Translations under genes and position numbers: made by a program | Assembly (NCBI GenBank): GCA_025667525.1 | Contig: CM046878.1 | Location: 515,414,274-515,478,273, forward strand | Reading direction: 5' to 3' | Length of the DNA stretch: 64,000 nucleotides | Source of the DNA: Glebionis coronaria | Lineage: Eukaryota; Streptophyta; Magnoliopsida; Asterales; Asteraceae | Shown: piece by piece, positions 33,930 through 45,399 of the stretch | Numbering within the stretch: the stretch's first letter is position 1 | Layout: each line of letters begins with the position of its first letter | Notes under the pieces: model-generated | What the model was told of the DNA's origin: nothing | What the model saw: the letters and a program-made list of their open reading frames with translations, nothing else | The model's database searches: none

Positions 33930-34772
33930 ATGTCTAACAACAACATCAACATTGCGATTTCTAATCAAATTCGTTTGGAACAAGGTGGCAACGGTAATCC
34001 ACCTGTGTTGACAGCTGGTTGCTACGTTTAGTGGAGATCTCGTTTCCTGAGATTTCTAGATGGAAAAGAGAACCGAACCGCTCTTCGTCATTGCCTTGAG
34101 AATCCACCTCCAATTTTTGAATTCAGACCCATTACCACACAAGCAGAAGATGGTACTTCATCAACTACACGAGCTATGGAGGATTTCGACACATGTCCTG
34201 CTGAGAAAAAGAAACTCCTCCAAGCTGAAGCCGATGCTGTTAACTACATACTTACTGGGAATGATAACGATATCTATTCCACGGATGATGCATGTCCTAA
34301 TGCTATGGAAATGTGGAATGCAATTCATCGTTTAAAGCAAGGCGAGTCGATAAATGTTCAAGATCTCGAGACTAATCTACTTTGGGAGTTTGGAAAATTC
34401 ACATCCGAAGATGGTGAATCCATTGACTCATATTACTCGAGATTCTTCAAAATGATGAATGAGCTTGTCAAAAATTAGTGCACCATCTCCAATCATCATG
34501 CCAATGTTCAGTTTCTACTTCAACTCAAACCGGAATGGCAAAGTTTTGTGACTTTGGTCAAACAAAGGGAGGATATCAACACTATATCTTACCAAAAACT
34601 TTATGATATATTGAAACAACATCAGAATGAAGTGAATGAACTTAGGGCTGAAAAAGCAAAACGATCTGCAAACTCTATTGCTTTTGTGGCTGTTACTTCA
34701 ACAAAACCCGTTCCCGTCAACAAACACCTACACATTCCTCAAGGTCATCAAGCTCATACACCAAACCTCTAG
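33930..34772 (+). pseudogene. gag: E2 Gag
   Basis: The frame starts at ATG 33930 (MSNNNINIAISNQIRLEQ). A TAG interrupts it about 34 codons in, and a second TAG at 34476 follows MMNELVKN. Motifs match E1 Gag: YSTDDACPNAMEMW, GESIDSYYSRFFKMMNE, KPEWQSFVTLVKQ. Near 34700 an indel moves the Ser/Thr-rich tail and zinc knuckle into another frame. Confidence 0.88.
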
Positions 34773-34775
34773 ATA

Positions 34776-35590
34776 CTGCTAGAAACAAAGCAAAAGCAAT
34801 TGTCCCCACTCCACCTCTAAAGTATGACACCGAGTCAGATGGAGACAGTGATGATGAACAAACTTCAAGGGACAAGAAGATTGAAGAACTCATGTCTTTA
34901 CTCGCCACAACTTATAAGAAGATCTACAAACCTACCAACAACAACCTCAGATCATCATCCAATTCTAGATATAAGGAAGTTGATCATGCACCTAGGTATG
35001 ATCGTGATGCTAGGTATGATAATCAGAGGACGCCGAATCAAGTTGAGGCTAGAGATACTATAGGCACTCAAGTTGTGCAGAAGACTGGGATTCAATGCTT
35101 CAATTGCAAGGGATTTGGGCACATGGCAAAAGAATGTAAGAAGCAAAAACGGGTTAAGGATTCGGGATATCACAAGGAAAAGATGTTGCTGTGTAAGAAA
35201 GAAGAAGCAGGGATTCCACTCACAGCAGTTGAAGTTGACCGGCGCGATGACACTGATGATGAAGCCGATGATCAAGAGTTGGAGGCACACTATGTGTACA
35301 TAACAAAGATTCAAGAAGTGATTCTAGAGACTGCTCACACTTCTAGACCCATCTATGATTCTGAGCCACTTGAAAAGCTCGTCGAGATCATTCTCTTCAT
35401 AATGGACTCTAGGTGCACAAAGCACATGACGGACAATCTTAAGCTTCTCAGTAATTTCGTGGAGAAGTTTCTGGGTACGGTACGATTTGGAAATGATCAG
35501 TTTGCACCGATACTCGGATTTGGAGATTTGGTTCAAGGGAATATCACTATAAAACGGGTTTATTACGTCGAGGGACTGAATCACAATTAA
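34776..35590 (+). pseudogene. E2 zinc knuckle joined directly to protease
   Basis: This frame holds CFNCKGFGHMAKEC, the acidic tail ending YDSEPLEKL, and then IILFIMDSRCTKHMT, the protease start, with Arg where E1 has Gly after Asp-Ser. About 2.6 kb present in E1 between these points is absent, and the frame is kept across the joint. The segment ends at a TAA within the motif that reads NLFSVGQF in E1. Confidence 0.85.
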
Positions 35591-37926
35591 TTCTCGGTTG
35601 GTAAATTTTGTGATGCGGATTTGGAAATAGCTTTTCGGAAAACTGCTTGCTATGTTAGAGACTACAATGGGAATGACCTTCTTACAGGTTCTCGTGGTTC
35701 TGATCTCTACACAGTAACTCTTCAAGATACATCTTCATCAAATCCAATTTGGTTAATGGCGAAAGCTTCATCCTCTCAAGCATGGTTATGGCATCAACGA
35801 TTATCACATCTCAACTTTGACACCATTAACTTGCTTTCGAAGAATGATATTGTGACCGGTCTTCCAAAGTTAAAATTCGTCAAAGACCATCTTTGTTCTT
35901 CTTATGAGTTGGGGAAAGCAAAACGAAAGTCTTTCAAAACAAAGACTACCCCAAGCTCAAAAGGACGATTGGAACTTCTACACATGGATTTATGTGGTCC
36001 CATGTGTGTAGATAGTATTAACGGGAAAAAGTATATTATCGTGATTGTTAATGATTACTCTAGATACACATGGACTTTATTCCTAAGGTCCAAAGATGAA
36101 ACACCAGAGGTTCTCAAAAACTTTCTCAAGATGATACAACGCAATCTTCAAGCTCAAGTCTTAACTGTAAGAACGGATAGGGGTACTGAATTTTGAACAA
36201 GACTATGCAATCTTACTTTCAAGAAGAAGGCATCGAACATCAAACGTCTATTGCTCGAACTCCTGAACAAAATGGCGTTGTCGAAAGACGGAACCACACC
36301 TTAGTTGAGGCAGCTCGAACAATGCTTTCTGCTTCAAAATTACCACTATTCTTCTGGGTTGAATCAATTGCAACTGCATGTTATACTCAGAATCGTTCTC
36401 TCGTCATCCCTAGACATGAAAAGACACCTTACCACATCATCAATGGCAGGAAACCTATTGTCAAATTCTTTCACGTGTTTGGATCTTTATGCTACATTCG
36501 TAAAGACAGTGAGAATCTCGACAAGATGAAAGAAAAAGGTGATCCATGTTTTTTTGTGGGGTATGCTACATTGTCGAAAGGATATCGAGTTTACAACAAG
36601 AGAAAAAATATTATTGTCGAAACAATTCATTTGAAATTTGACGAATTGCCACAAATGATACTTGATCACAACAACTCAAGTCCCGCACCTCAATGTCCAA
36701 CAATGGCACCTACACACAACAGTGTACGTCCCGTGCAAGAACGTCAAGAAAGTACTCCTACAGCAGACTCGACGGATACGACTCAAATGAATGAGTTGGT
36801 TTATTTATATGATCCAATGTTTGATGAATATTACTATGGAAACAATCAAGTTGTGTCAAAGCCTTCCGCTGTCATTACTGCTGATGCACCCGAACAAAGT
36901 CAACAAGATACAATTGCATCTACTTCAGCAACCGTTGCTCAAGAGACTATTCCATTGGATACTCAACAAACTCAAGAAACTATCATACAACCAACATCAC
37001 CAATCGTCAATGCTGAAGGAGGAAACAACAATCAAGCAGTCGATGCACAACCTAACGAAGAAGAATTTATCAATCCGTTCGGTACATCGGTACACGAAGT
37101 TGGAGAGTCTTCTACTCAACATGTTGATCCATCCAACATGCATACATTCTACCAACGATATCCATCCACTCACCATTGGACACGTGATCATCCATTGGAG
37201 CAAGTAATTGGAAATCCCTCACAACCGGTTCAAACACGCAGACAACTTGAAATCGATGGCGATGTGTGTACGTATGCACTCACCGTGACTTCAACTGTAC
37301 CTACAAACATCAAACAAGCCATGACTGATCATGCGTGGAAAGAATCAATGCAAGACGAAATTCATCTGTTTGAACGCCTAAATGTTTGGGAACTTGTTGA
37401 CAAACCCTATGGAATTTTGCTTTTAGATTTCAAATGGATCTGGAAAAACAAATCGGATGAAGAACAAACAATCATCAAAAACAAATCTCGTCTTGTGGTT
37501 AAAGGATATCGTCAACAAGAAGGGATAGATTTCGATGAATCATTTGCTCCAGTTGCTCGTTTGGAAGTTGTCAGGATATTCCTTGCTTATGCTGCACATA
37601 AAGGTTTAACGGTTTATCAGATGGACGTTAAAACTGCTTTTCTCAACGGTCATCTGAAGGAAGAAGTATATGTGAATCAGCTGGAAGGATTCGTTGATCA
37701 TCATCATCCTGACAAAGTCTACCGTCTCAAGAAGGCAGTATATGGACTCAAACAAGCTCCAAGTGCATGGTACGAAGAACTATCAAACTTCTTGGTTTCC
37801 AAAGGATTCTCCAAAGGTTCTATTGACCCTACTCTTTTTATTAATAAATATGGGGATGACATACTGCTGGTGCAAGTTTATGATTATTTTTTGTTCTACG
37901 AACCCAAAACTTTCAAAAAAATTTGA
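35591..37926 (+). pseudogene. pol: E2 integrase and N-terminal RT
   Basis: GAG-pre-integrase (WLWHQRLSHL) and the integrase core start in the protease frame up to a TGA at about 36196. A lost base after RTDRGTEF shifts the frame, and the next frame continues at 36193 with [20 protein letters not shown] and the integrase C-terminal part. It then runs through a Gln/Thr-rich linker to RT ([43 protein letters not shown]) and LLVQVY, where it breaks. The expected YVDD box that should follow is missing. Confidence 0.9.
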
Positions 37927-38851
37927 AAAATTAATGCATAGCAGATTTGAAATGTCAATGATGGGGGAGCTAAAATTCTTTTTAGGCCTCCAAATTCATC
38001 AATCCCCACGTGGTATCTTCATTAACCAAGCTAAGTATGCTCAAGAGATACTTAAAAAGCATGGTATGACCTCATGTGCTCGCGTTGGTACACCATTGTC
38101 GACCAAATCCCTAGACGCTGACCTGTACTCATATCCCGTAGATCAAACGCGATATCGCAGTATGAACGGGTCAATTATGTACCTTACAGTCAGCATGCCT
38201 GATATTCATCATGTCACATGCTATTGTGCACGATATCAAGCCAGACCTACTCAAAAGCACCTCAAAGAGGTTAAAAGGATCTTTCAGTACCTTAAAAATA
38301 CCATTCACATGGGACTCTTGTATCCGAAGGAAACCGGTTTTCATCTAATAGCTTTTTCAGATTCTGATCACACAGGTTGCCTTGATAGTCGAAAAATCAC
38401 TTCTGGTAGCGTACAATTTCTAGGGGAAGACAAGCTTGTGAGCTGGTCGTCAAAGAAGCAGGATTGCACTTCGCTCTCATCAGCTGAAGCAGAATATGTG
38501 GCTCTATCCGCGTGTTGTGCTCAAGTCCTCTGGATGAGAACTCAACTCACGGATTATGGCTTCCACTTTGATAAAATACCTATGTATTGTGACTCAAAGT
38601 CGGCCATAGCCATCTCTTACAATCCGGTTCAACACTCCTGTACCAAGCACATCGCAGTCATATATCACTTCATCAAGGAACAAGTGGAACGTGGTATCGT
38701 GGAATTATACTTTGTCAGAACTGAGTACCAGATAGCAGACTTGTTTACTAAAGCCCTATCACAAAATAGGTTTCAGTATCTCGTTGGTCGTCTTGGTATG
38801 AAGTATATAACTCCCGAAGACTTGGAGGTTTTGGCAAATGAAGTTGCTTGA
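37895..38851 (+). pseudogene. pol: E2 RT C-terminus and RNase H
   Basis: In the next frame [12 protein letters not shown] continues RT after the damaged catalytic box. MMGELKFFLGLQIHQSPRG, QARPTQKHLKEVKRIF, the RNase H start FSDSDHTGCLDSRK, SSAEAEYVALS, YCDSKSAIAI and TKHIAVIYHFI follow, ending ADLFTKAL and a TGA at 38849. RNase H residues Asp, Glu, Asp are in place. Confidence 0.9.
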
Positions 38852-39356
38852 TATTCTCTCATAATGACTTGTAAGCGCATCACAACTTAGGACTCGGACA
38901 TCAACCAAGGAAAGTTATTTCGGACGATAACTTATCCTTCTCAACGAGAAATTAATATTTTTCGGTCATGAGCTTCTTATAAAAACATTCCATGTTTTAA
39001 GTTCATGAAAAACGACTTCTAAGTAATTGTCAACTTAGAACTCGTACTTCACCTTAAGAAACGTTTATCACGGATGATAACTTATCCTTCACAACGGGAA
39101 ATTAATTTTTCTCGGTCATGAGCTAGTCACAAAATATTTAGAGTTTTGAGCTCATGTAAATCGAATACTATTTTAAAACCATTAAACACAATTTTTCAAG
39201 AATTTCTCAAAAGGTTTTTCTAAATCTTTCAAAATTGTGTGTTCAACACTCCCTTCCTCATAATGTGGTTTTTGCATCTCAAAATTGTCATATGTTATTT
39301 GGATCGATTTTTGAGGGGGAGCGTTTTAAAATCAAGCCTTTAATGTTTTTGGGTAC
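38852..39356 (+). other. E2 3' UTR, first part
   Basis: Non-coding. Two copies of a unit of about 110-130 bp follow one another (about 38895-38970 and 39025-39125), sharing GATAACTTATCCTTC and TTCTCGGTCATGAGCT-like sequence. E3 is inserted at 39357. Confidence 0.7.
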
Positions 39357-40951
39357 TATAGAAACTAGAAGGGGGGGTTGACTATTTTCTCTTCGATTGG
39401 TGACCAAATTAAAATTACTTTCAATTTGGTTTGTATCAAAACTATCTTTTACTTGATGCTAAGTTGCATAATGATTAGGTTCAATTGAAGTACACTAGCA
39501 AGGATAATAAGCAAGTATAATGATAATTAAATAAGTAAAGAGCAAGGAAGGAGAAAACCTAGTGGGAAGACACCAAGATTTATAGTGGTTCGACAACGAG
39601 GCTCTATCCTCGTTTCTACTCCACTCCTCGAGTACACCTACTCGAGATTTCTACTATATCCACAAGCTCCCTTCTCGGCGGAGAAAACCTTACATCGTTG
39701 CTTACATTATTTTCCGACACTAAGCTAAATGTCGAGACCTAATCTTTAGCTAGGACCAATCTACACGACGTTGCCTACTTCACAATTCAACGACACAAGG
39801 CTAGATGTCGAGTTCTAATCGAAAGGTAGAACCAATCTTCACGACGTTGCCTACTTCACCATTTTACGACACAAGGCTAGATGTCGAGTTCTAATCGAAA
39901 GCTAGAACCAATCTTCACGACTCTTCACTTTGAAGCTAAGTGAGAACTTCACACAACACAACTACTAGTCACTTTAAAGTTTAGTGAGAACTCACAAGAC
40001 ACAACCACATCACTTTATAGTTTAGTGAGAACTCCTAATCAAATCTATTACAACTCAACTAGACTTATCCAAGTACACACATGTAGCTTGGATTTACACA
40101 ACACAAATCCAAGCAAACACATATGCAATGGATGTACACAACAAATCCAAGTATCCACAAATAACTTGGATGAACACAACTAGTCCAAGTATTCATAAAT
40201 ACATTGGATTGACCTAAAACAAAAAGGGGTATCATGATGAATATGACTAGCTCATAAATTCATCTTTATCACTACACTAGTGAGTGAGTGATCTTCTCAT
40301 TGGACATGGTAAAGGAGGGGATCAAGAGGATAATCATATGTAAACATCCTTAACAATTTAAGTGATCATTTACTAATGATTATGCTATAGAAAATAGAAA
40401 GAGGGATGATAAAAACGTCCAAGAGGCTTACTGGAAAATGAGATTTGACCCACTATTTAAAGGAGACAAAGTTACAACGGATATATAACGGCTACTGTGC
40501 GCGGTACCTTATCTTACCCCGCGGTACCATATCGATAAGGTACCGCCTAGGTACTTAAGGTACCGCCACTAGACTCCGCTCCGTTTTTTGTCTTTTAGTG
40601 AGGTGGGAATATCTGAGGTATTTAAACCCTTCAAAGGATATTCTAACAGCATTTGGAATATGCCATTTTCAAATTTTCATTTTCCATTTTAATAAAACAT
40701 TTTCTAAAAAAGAAAGTTTATTAAAAAGTCTTTTGTCTTATTAGCAAAAGTGAGTTTTAAGGATAATCATTTTGATGATCACTAAGTATGATTAAGAAAG
40801 GTTAGTGATATGATTATTACCTTGATGATAGTGTTAGTTAAATAATTCATTTTGTGTTTCTACACTAAATGTTTTGTATGGTTTGTTGTGATCAAAACTA
40901 AGAAAGATTAGTTAACACTAATAATGTTTTTAGGCATTACTTGCATTAACA
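39357..40951 (-). repeat. E3 3' LTR (left)
   Basis: It runs from TATAGAAAC (TGTAGAAAC in the other LTR) to GCATTAACA, with a 7-base G tract at 39371-39377. It holds a GCGGTACC module at 40501-40566 and, on the minus strand, a TATA-like TATATAT at 40481-40487, about 14 bases beyond the module. Confidence 0.92.
40501..40566. promoter_or_regulatory. GCGGTACC module 1 (E3 left LTR)
   Basis: Half-sites GCGGTACC at 40501 and 40521 and inverted GGTACCGC at 40539 and 40559. Both pairs are 20 bases apart, giving exact dyad symmetry about 40533. Confidence 0.8.
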
Positions 40952-40965
40952 ATCTCCCCCTTTTT
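40952..40965 (-). promoter_or_regulatory. E3 polypurine tract
   Basis: The minus strand reads AAAGGGGGAGATT directly before the left LTR. Confidence 0.85.
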
Positions 40966-41579
40966 GATTACGACAAACGATAAACTCATTTACGTATAAA
41001 CACAAACTATGGAATTATTAACTAGTTTATCACTATCATTTCTCCCTCTTTGTCGTAGCAAAAAGGTTAGCATAAGTCTTTGAAGTGCATCGAACTTTGC
41101 TAGTAGCTCCCCCTTGGTGGTTGCTCCCCCTTTCTTGGGGCACCAAGTTTGTGAGCTAAGGTGACATGCTATACAAAGGTTTGTAGAAAGGAAAGAAACA
41201 CCAATGTATATATGATCACTACCTACTAAGTAACTTGAGAGGGAGAAAGAGAAGAAATCTCAAATTAGAAGCAATTATTTTGCTAAGTATGTCCAAAGAG
41301 GTAATTGACAAAATCAAAATTCAATAAAATGAAGATGATAAGCTTGTCAATGGGTTAAAGCTTTAGAATTGATGGAATCACCCATAAGCAATTGTAAAAA
41401 TTTAACCAAGATCAACTAAAAAAAAAGAACTAATTAGATAGCACACAAATAACACAAAAGTAAAAAAAAATACAACAAAGAAGATAGTCATACACATAGT
41501 ATGAGTATCTAAAAGCAATAAATATGGAAAATAAACCACTAAGCATAAGCTAGTCTAATAGTGATATTTTCCAAGATTG
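40966..41579 (-). other. E3 3' UTR, no gene
   Basis: AT-rich sequence between the last E3 ORF and the PPT, with a few CT-rich stretches. No ORF is visible. Confidence 0.6.
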
Positions 41580-42134
41580 CTAAAAATAAAATAAAGACGA
41601 CGATGCATCATTCGAAGTTTTGTCCACCGGAACGAAAACTTGAATAGGAGGTCGAGTGAGGAGGAATTCAAGAAAATTTAACTTCTCATACATATGAGCA
41701 AGTTCAATTTGTTGAAATCGGCAACAATCACACGAGGATCCATGATGCAACACAAAATAGTTTGATGTGGGTATGGCATCAAACTTAGGGTTTGGTGGTG
41801 GTGGGGTAAAGGGTTTGGGAGTGTTTTCACAATGCCTTGTGAGGTTTGAGAAGGTGGAAAGGTCATTGAGTTGGGGGGTGTTGAAGGATTGTGGTGGTGG
41901 TGGAACATGTTCTTTTGCTCCGGTGATGGGGTTTATGGTGTAAGTCTCATTCCAATACTTGATTGGAGAGAATGTAGGGTTTTTGGGTGGTTTGGACGAA
42001 AATGGTTCATTCTTCTTAACCCAAACGGGTCGAACCGAGATTTTCGGTTTCTTTAAAAGCTTGGATGAGCAAGCTTTGGGTGAGTGGGGTTGTGACAAAG
42101 AAATATCAAGGTTAGGAATGTAGGAGTTAGGCAT
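41580..42134 (-). CDS. E3 ORF C: Pro-rich protein with HGxxCxC motif
   Basis: The open frame begins at 42215, but I prefer the Met at 42134 (MPNSYIPNLDIS), because the first 27 codons lie in a short tandem repeat (GAGAATGAAATCTCAAGG units). The product is about 185 residues: a basic Ser/Lys/Pro region, PPPPQSF and TPPPPNPKF Pro runs, then HGSSCDCCRFQQIELAHMYE and FLEFLLTRPP. I do not recognise a family. ORF B has the same order of features, suggesting duplication. It could be a Gag-associated accessory protein; that is a guess. A module lies 240-300 bases upstream. Confidence 0.6.
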   Translation of the reverse strand: MPNSYIPNLDISLSQPHSPKACSSKLLKKPKISVRPVWVKKNEPFSSKPPKNPTFSPIKYWNETYTINPITGAKEHVPPPPQSFNTPQLNDLSTFSNLTRHCENTPKPFTPPPPNPKFDAIPTSNYFVLHHGSSCDCCRFQQIELAHMYEKLNFLEFLLTRPPIQVFVPVDKTSNDASSSLFYF

Positions 42135-42372
42135 TGTGAGAGTGTGAGAATGATATCTCAAGGTAATGTGAGAATGAATTCTCAAGGTTGGGAAGGTGTG
42201 AGAATGAAATCTCAAGGTTGGGGTATAAGTAAAATGTAATCAAGGTAAGAATTTGAATACCAAATGTGTATTGTCAAGGAATGTTTAGTCAATTTGAGTA
42301 AACAAGGAATCTTGACTAGGAATAGGGTTTAAAGGTTTTGACCAAAAATTCGTCAAAAGCCACATTCTGGCC

Positions 42373-42436
42373 GCGGTACCTTATATGGTCCGGCGGTTCC
42401 ATATCACTAAGGAACCGCGGGTCCTTAAGGAACCGC
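42373..42436. promoter_or_regulatory. GCGGTACC module 2 (before ORF C)
   Basis: Half-sites GCGGTACC at 42373, GCGGTTCC at 42393, and GGAACCGC at 42411 and 42429. Both GGTACC and GGTTCC variants keep inverted pairing partners. Confidence 0.75.
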
Positions 42437-42439
42437 GTC

Positions 42440-42881
42440 CAATGGACTTTAAACAATGTTTTTCCTGGGTTTTGGGAAAAACTAAGACTTTTTCAAAAAG
42501 TTGCAAATCTTGGAATTTTACCTCTATTAGAACCAAAATATGCTAGGGTTGCATAAAGCAACACATTCACAAAGAATGTCTTGACAAAGGGTGACAAAAT
42601 AATTTAGATATCATTTTGAACCAATTTTAGTCAAGTTTAGGGGTTGTGATAGATTTAGGTTCAATTTTGATTTCAAATTAAAGTTGATTAGTGTGCACAA
42701 AAGGATAGAATCACACAAAGCTAAATCCATAACACAACAACAAGAAACATTCATAAATGATAAAACAAGTACAAAGATAAATAAAACTAACTAATACATA
42801 GCTAGCTTATCATAAAATCTAGATAAGTAGTTTTCTTAGGCTTGGTTTTGTTGAAAACTCTTATTAAGACTACTCCATCAT
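42440..42881 (-). other. E3 spacer between ORF B and ORF C
   Basis: AT-rich spacer without a minus-strand ORF. The plus-strand frame 42338-42556 crosses module 2 and is not a gene. Confidence 0.6.
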
Positions 42882-43580
42882 TCATCTCCTAGGAGTAGGC
42901 ATGGAGAACAAAGTAAGCAAGAAATCTTGCAAGCCCCTATGTAGTCCATACATATCCATCCTTAGGTTTTGGATGAGGAAGTGGTTGTAGAGAAAACATG
43001 GACATCTAGGACCATGAGTTTGTTGAAACCCAAAGTAAGGATCACCCAAGAGGAGGGAAAGAGGGACACCCAAAATTGGGATGTTTGATTTGGGTGGAGG
43101 TGGAGGAGGCAAGTTCTCCAAGGGTGATGTGGGTGAAAGTGGAGGCATGTTCCCCAAAGGGGAAATGGGTGAGTGTGGAGGTAAATCCTCCAAGGTTGGT
43201 GAAATGGGTGAGTTGTGAGGGGTAAATGGTGAAGTCACCAAAATGTCATCAAAGTCATTCCCAAAAGGAATGCTTTGGATTGGTTGAGGTTGTGTGGTCA
43301 CTTCCAAGGGTGCACTTAGAGTGAAGGGTGAAGAAAGCTCATTCATTCTAGAATTGAATGAAGAGGAGGTAGAACCAATAGAGTGGTTAGTACCATGGGT
43401 GGAGGAGGTCTTGCATGGTGCAAGAGGTGGGGAAGGTGATGAAGAAATGAGGATAGGAGCATTCTCATTCTTAGGTGTATGAAAAGGTGAAGAGTTAGGC
43501 TTAGCTACCTTAACCCTTATTTTGAGTGTTTTTCTTGGGGTGGAGGTCTTGGAAGTGTTTGAGGTTTTGGTACACACCAT
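42882..43580 (-). CDS. E3 ORF B: Pro-rich protein with HGxxCxC motif
   Basis: An intact 232-residue frame from ATG at 43580 (MVCTKTSNTSKTSTPRK). Residues 1-60 are basic and Ser/Thr-rich. Residues 110-170 are Pro-rich with a repeated PHSPISP / PPLSPTSPLENLPP unit. Near 185 HGPRCPCFLYNHFLIQNLRM recalls the Cys motif of ORF C, and LQDFLLTLFSMP recalls its FLEFLLTRPP. The sequence just upstream is AT-rich with a TTTAAA near 43655. The intact frame in a non-autonomous element suggests it is, or was until recently, under selection. Function unknown. Confidence 0.65.
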   Translation of the reverse strand: MVCTKTSNTSKTSTPRKTLKIRVKVAKPNSSPFHTPKNENAPILISSSPSPPLAPCKTSSTHGTNHSIGSTSSSFNSRMNELSSPFTLSAPLEVTTQPQPIQSIPFGNDFDDILVTSPFTPHNSPISPTLEDLPPHSPISPLGNMPPLSPTSPLENLPPPPPPKSNIPILGVPLSLLLGDPYFGFQQTHGPRCPCFLYNHFLIQNLRMDMYGLHRGLQDFLLTLFSMPTPRR

Positions 43581-43826
43581 GGTTGATTAGGGTGGTTTAA
43601 GGTTTAGGGAAGTATGTTTGATGTGTGAAGAACATGGCAAACAAGGTGGGTTTAAATGGTTGAGGGGATGATCCAAACTAGTAATGGGTTAAAATCATTT
43701 TAGGTGAATAATGAATTTAGATACCCTAGTTTAGGAAATGTGCAGTTTATTACTGAAAATCATGCAAGGTTTACACAAAATTAAGAAAACAGTGTAAAGC
43801 AAAGATGCTGTCGTGCACAGTGGCCG

Positions 43827-43891
43827 GCAGTTCCTTATCTAGGACCGGCGGTACCTTATCGATAAGGAACCGCGGGTCAATATGGAACCGC
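43827..43891. promoter_or_regulatory. GCGGTACC module 3 (before ORF B)
   Basis: Half-sites GCAGTTCC at 43827, GCGGTACC at 43848, and GGAACCGC at 43866 and 43884. The core reads CCTTATCGATAAGG. Confidence 0.75.
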
Positions 43892-44177
43892 GACCAGAAG
43901 GTTTTCAAAAATTTCCCATTTCAGTTTTTGATAAACCCAGATTTTTTCCAAAGGTTTCACAAGCCAAAGTTAACTACAGATCATAATCTAATAAGCTAAC
44001 TATCATATGGCATGCACAAAGCTATGTAAAACACAAACAAGATGGCATAACAAACATTAAGGATCAAAATAAATTGTAATCCAAGCATGCAACACAAGTT
44101 AATAAACAACCAAACCAAAGTGTTAATAACCAAATGTTAAACCATCAAATCCAAACTTTGACACAACTTCAAAGTCT

Positions 44178-45397
44178 TCACCTCCTTTTCTTTCCTAAAC
44201 CCTTGATCATCTTTCCCAAATACTTGAACCCTTTTCTTGACTCCACCCGGTGTTCATGTAATTCTCCCCGGGTTCTAAGATTCTCACGATAAAGATGCTC
44301 GATATTGAGATCTTCAGGAACATCACTAGAATGGTGAGGAGGAAGAGCTAAGTCTTCAAAATCATCCTCGAATTGATTTGAGGATGGATGGGAGTTGCTC
44401 GAAGAGTCAAAATGAGAAATAGTATCGATGCCATCACCATCACTTGGTGGCATATCGGTGTCCTCCTCATCCGGCTCTTGATGGTCGGATTTTCTCGAAC
44501 CATGGTCACTTCTTTGCTTTCGTTGATACGCCTCTTGAATAGGCAACATAACCCGTTGAACCGGGTGAAAGCGAGAAAGATCGAGTTGAGGAAAATCTTG
44601 ACCAACCCTTCTAAAGAGGCGAGTGAGAAGCATAGCATAAGGGAGGTTTGTTTTGGGTTTGGAAAGAGCATAATTTATACGTCGAGCGATGTAATATGCA
44701 AGATTGTACTTGGTGGAAGTAAATAGGCAAAACAACATATGCCCCATGCAAGCCGGGATATGATCCCGGTTCCCACCAAGACAAAACACATTTTCCCTAA
44801 GGATGTTTGCCCATTGGAGCATATAATCCTTAAGGTCGCTTGAGAGCACTTCATACCTATTCACATTTCGCACATTTGTATGAAGGCTTCTCACAACGTT
44901 TCCACTACGCTCTTTCGTGATGATTTCAAGGATGAAATTTAGATCAACTTTGGTGGTGTCATTTGGAGGTTTGTCGTTTGACTCCAAGAGAGCATCTAGT
45001 CTCCACTTATCCGTGAAACGACAAGTGCCTTCAAATGGCACACCAAGAATATCACCAAAGTCATCGAGGGAATATTGAATGATTTGACCATTCAACAAGA
45101 AACGGATAAAGATTTGGTCGTTGATTTCAAGCATGGAGTAAGTACTAAAGAACTCAAGAAGGAACAAGGGATAAATTACCTCGTCTATGTAAAGAAACAA
45201 TCAAACCCAATTAGCTCGAACACAGAGTTGATATAATGATCTCCCGCTATTCTTGAGTCTACAATCCTACCCTCATGGAAACAACGAGAGGAAAGGGATG
45301 GAAAAGCGTTTTGGAGTTGAGGAGAAACAAAGGTTTGAGAGATGTCGGGCATATAATCTCTAGTGAATTGATGATCTTTGTGAAATTGAGAAGGCAT
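44178..45397 (-). pseudogene. E3 ORF A: Gag-like 'plant transposon protein', one frameshift
   Basis: The likely start is Met at 45397 (MPSQFHKDHQFTRDYMPD), reading to GFDCFFT; the frame then shifts near 45195 and continues LYIDEVIYPLFLLEFFSTYSM. Residues 70-230 include FGDILGVPFEGTCRF, IPACMGHMLFCLF, NLAYYIARRINYAL and LPYAMLLTRLFRRV. I associate this pattern with the widespread 'putative plant transposon protein' domain, often encoded by non-autonomous LTR elements in Asteraceae. The C-terminal 110 residues are acidic and Ser-rich, ending in a basic tail. The single shift could be decay or assembly error. Confidence 0.65.
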
Positions 45398-45399
45398 GA

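Noticed and set aside
37694..37894. First 67 codons of the long frame ending at 38851
   Set aside because: They are a shifted reading of the RT region; the RT protein is in the other frame until about 37890.
42338..43999. Two plus-strand ORFs with similar GGSISLRNRGS-like peptides
   Set aside because: The likeness comes from modules 2 and 3, DNA dyads on both strands, and the frames oppose the element's sense direction.
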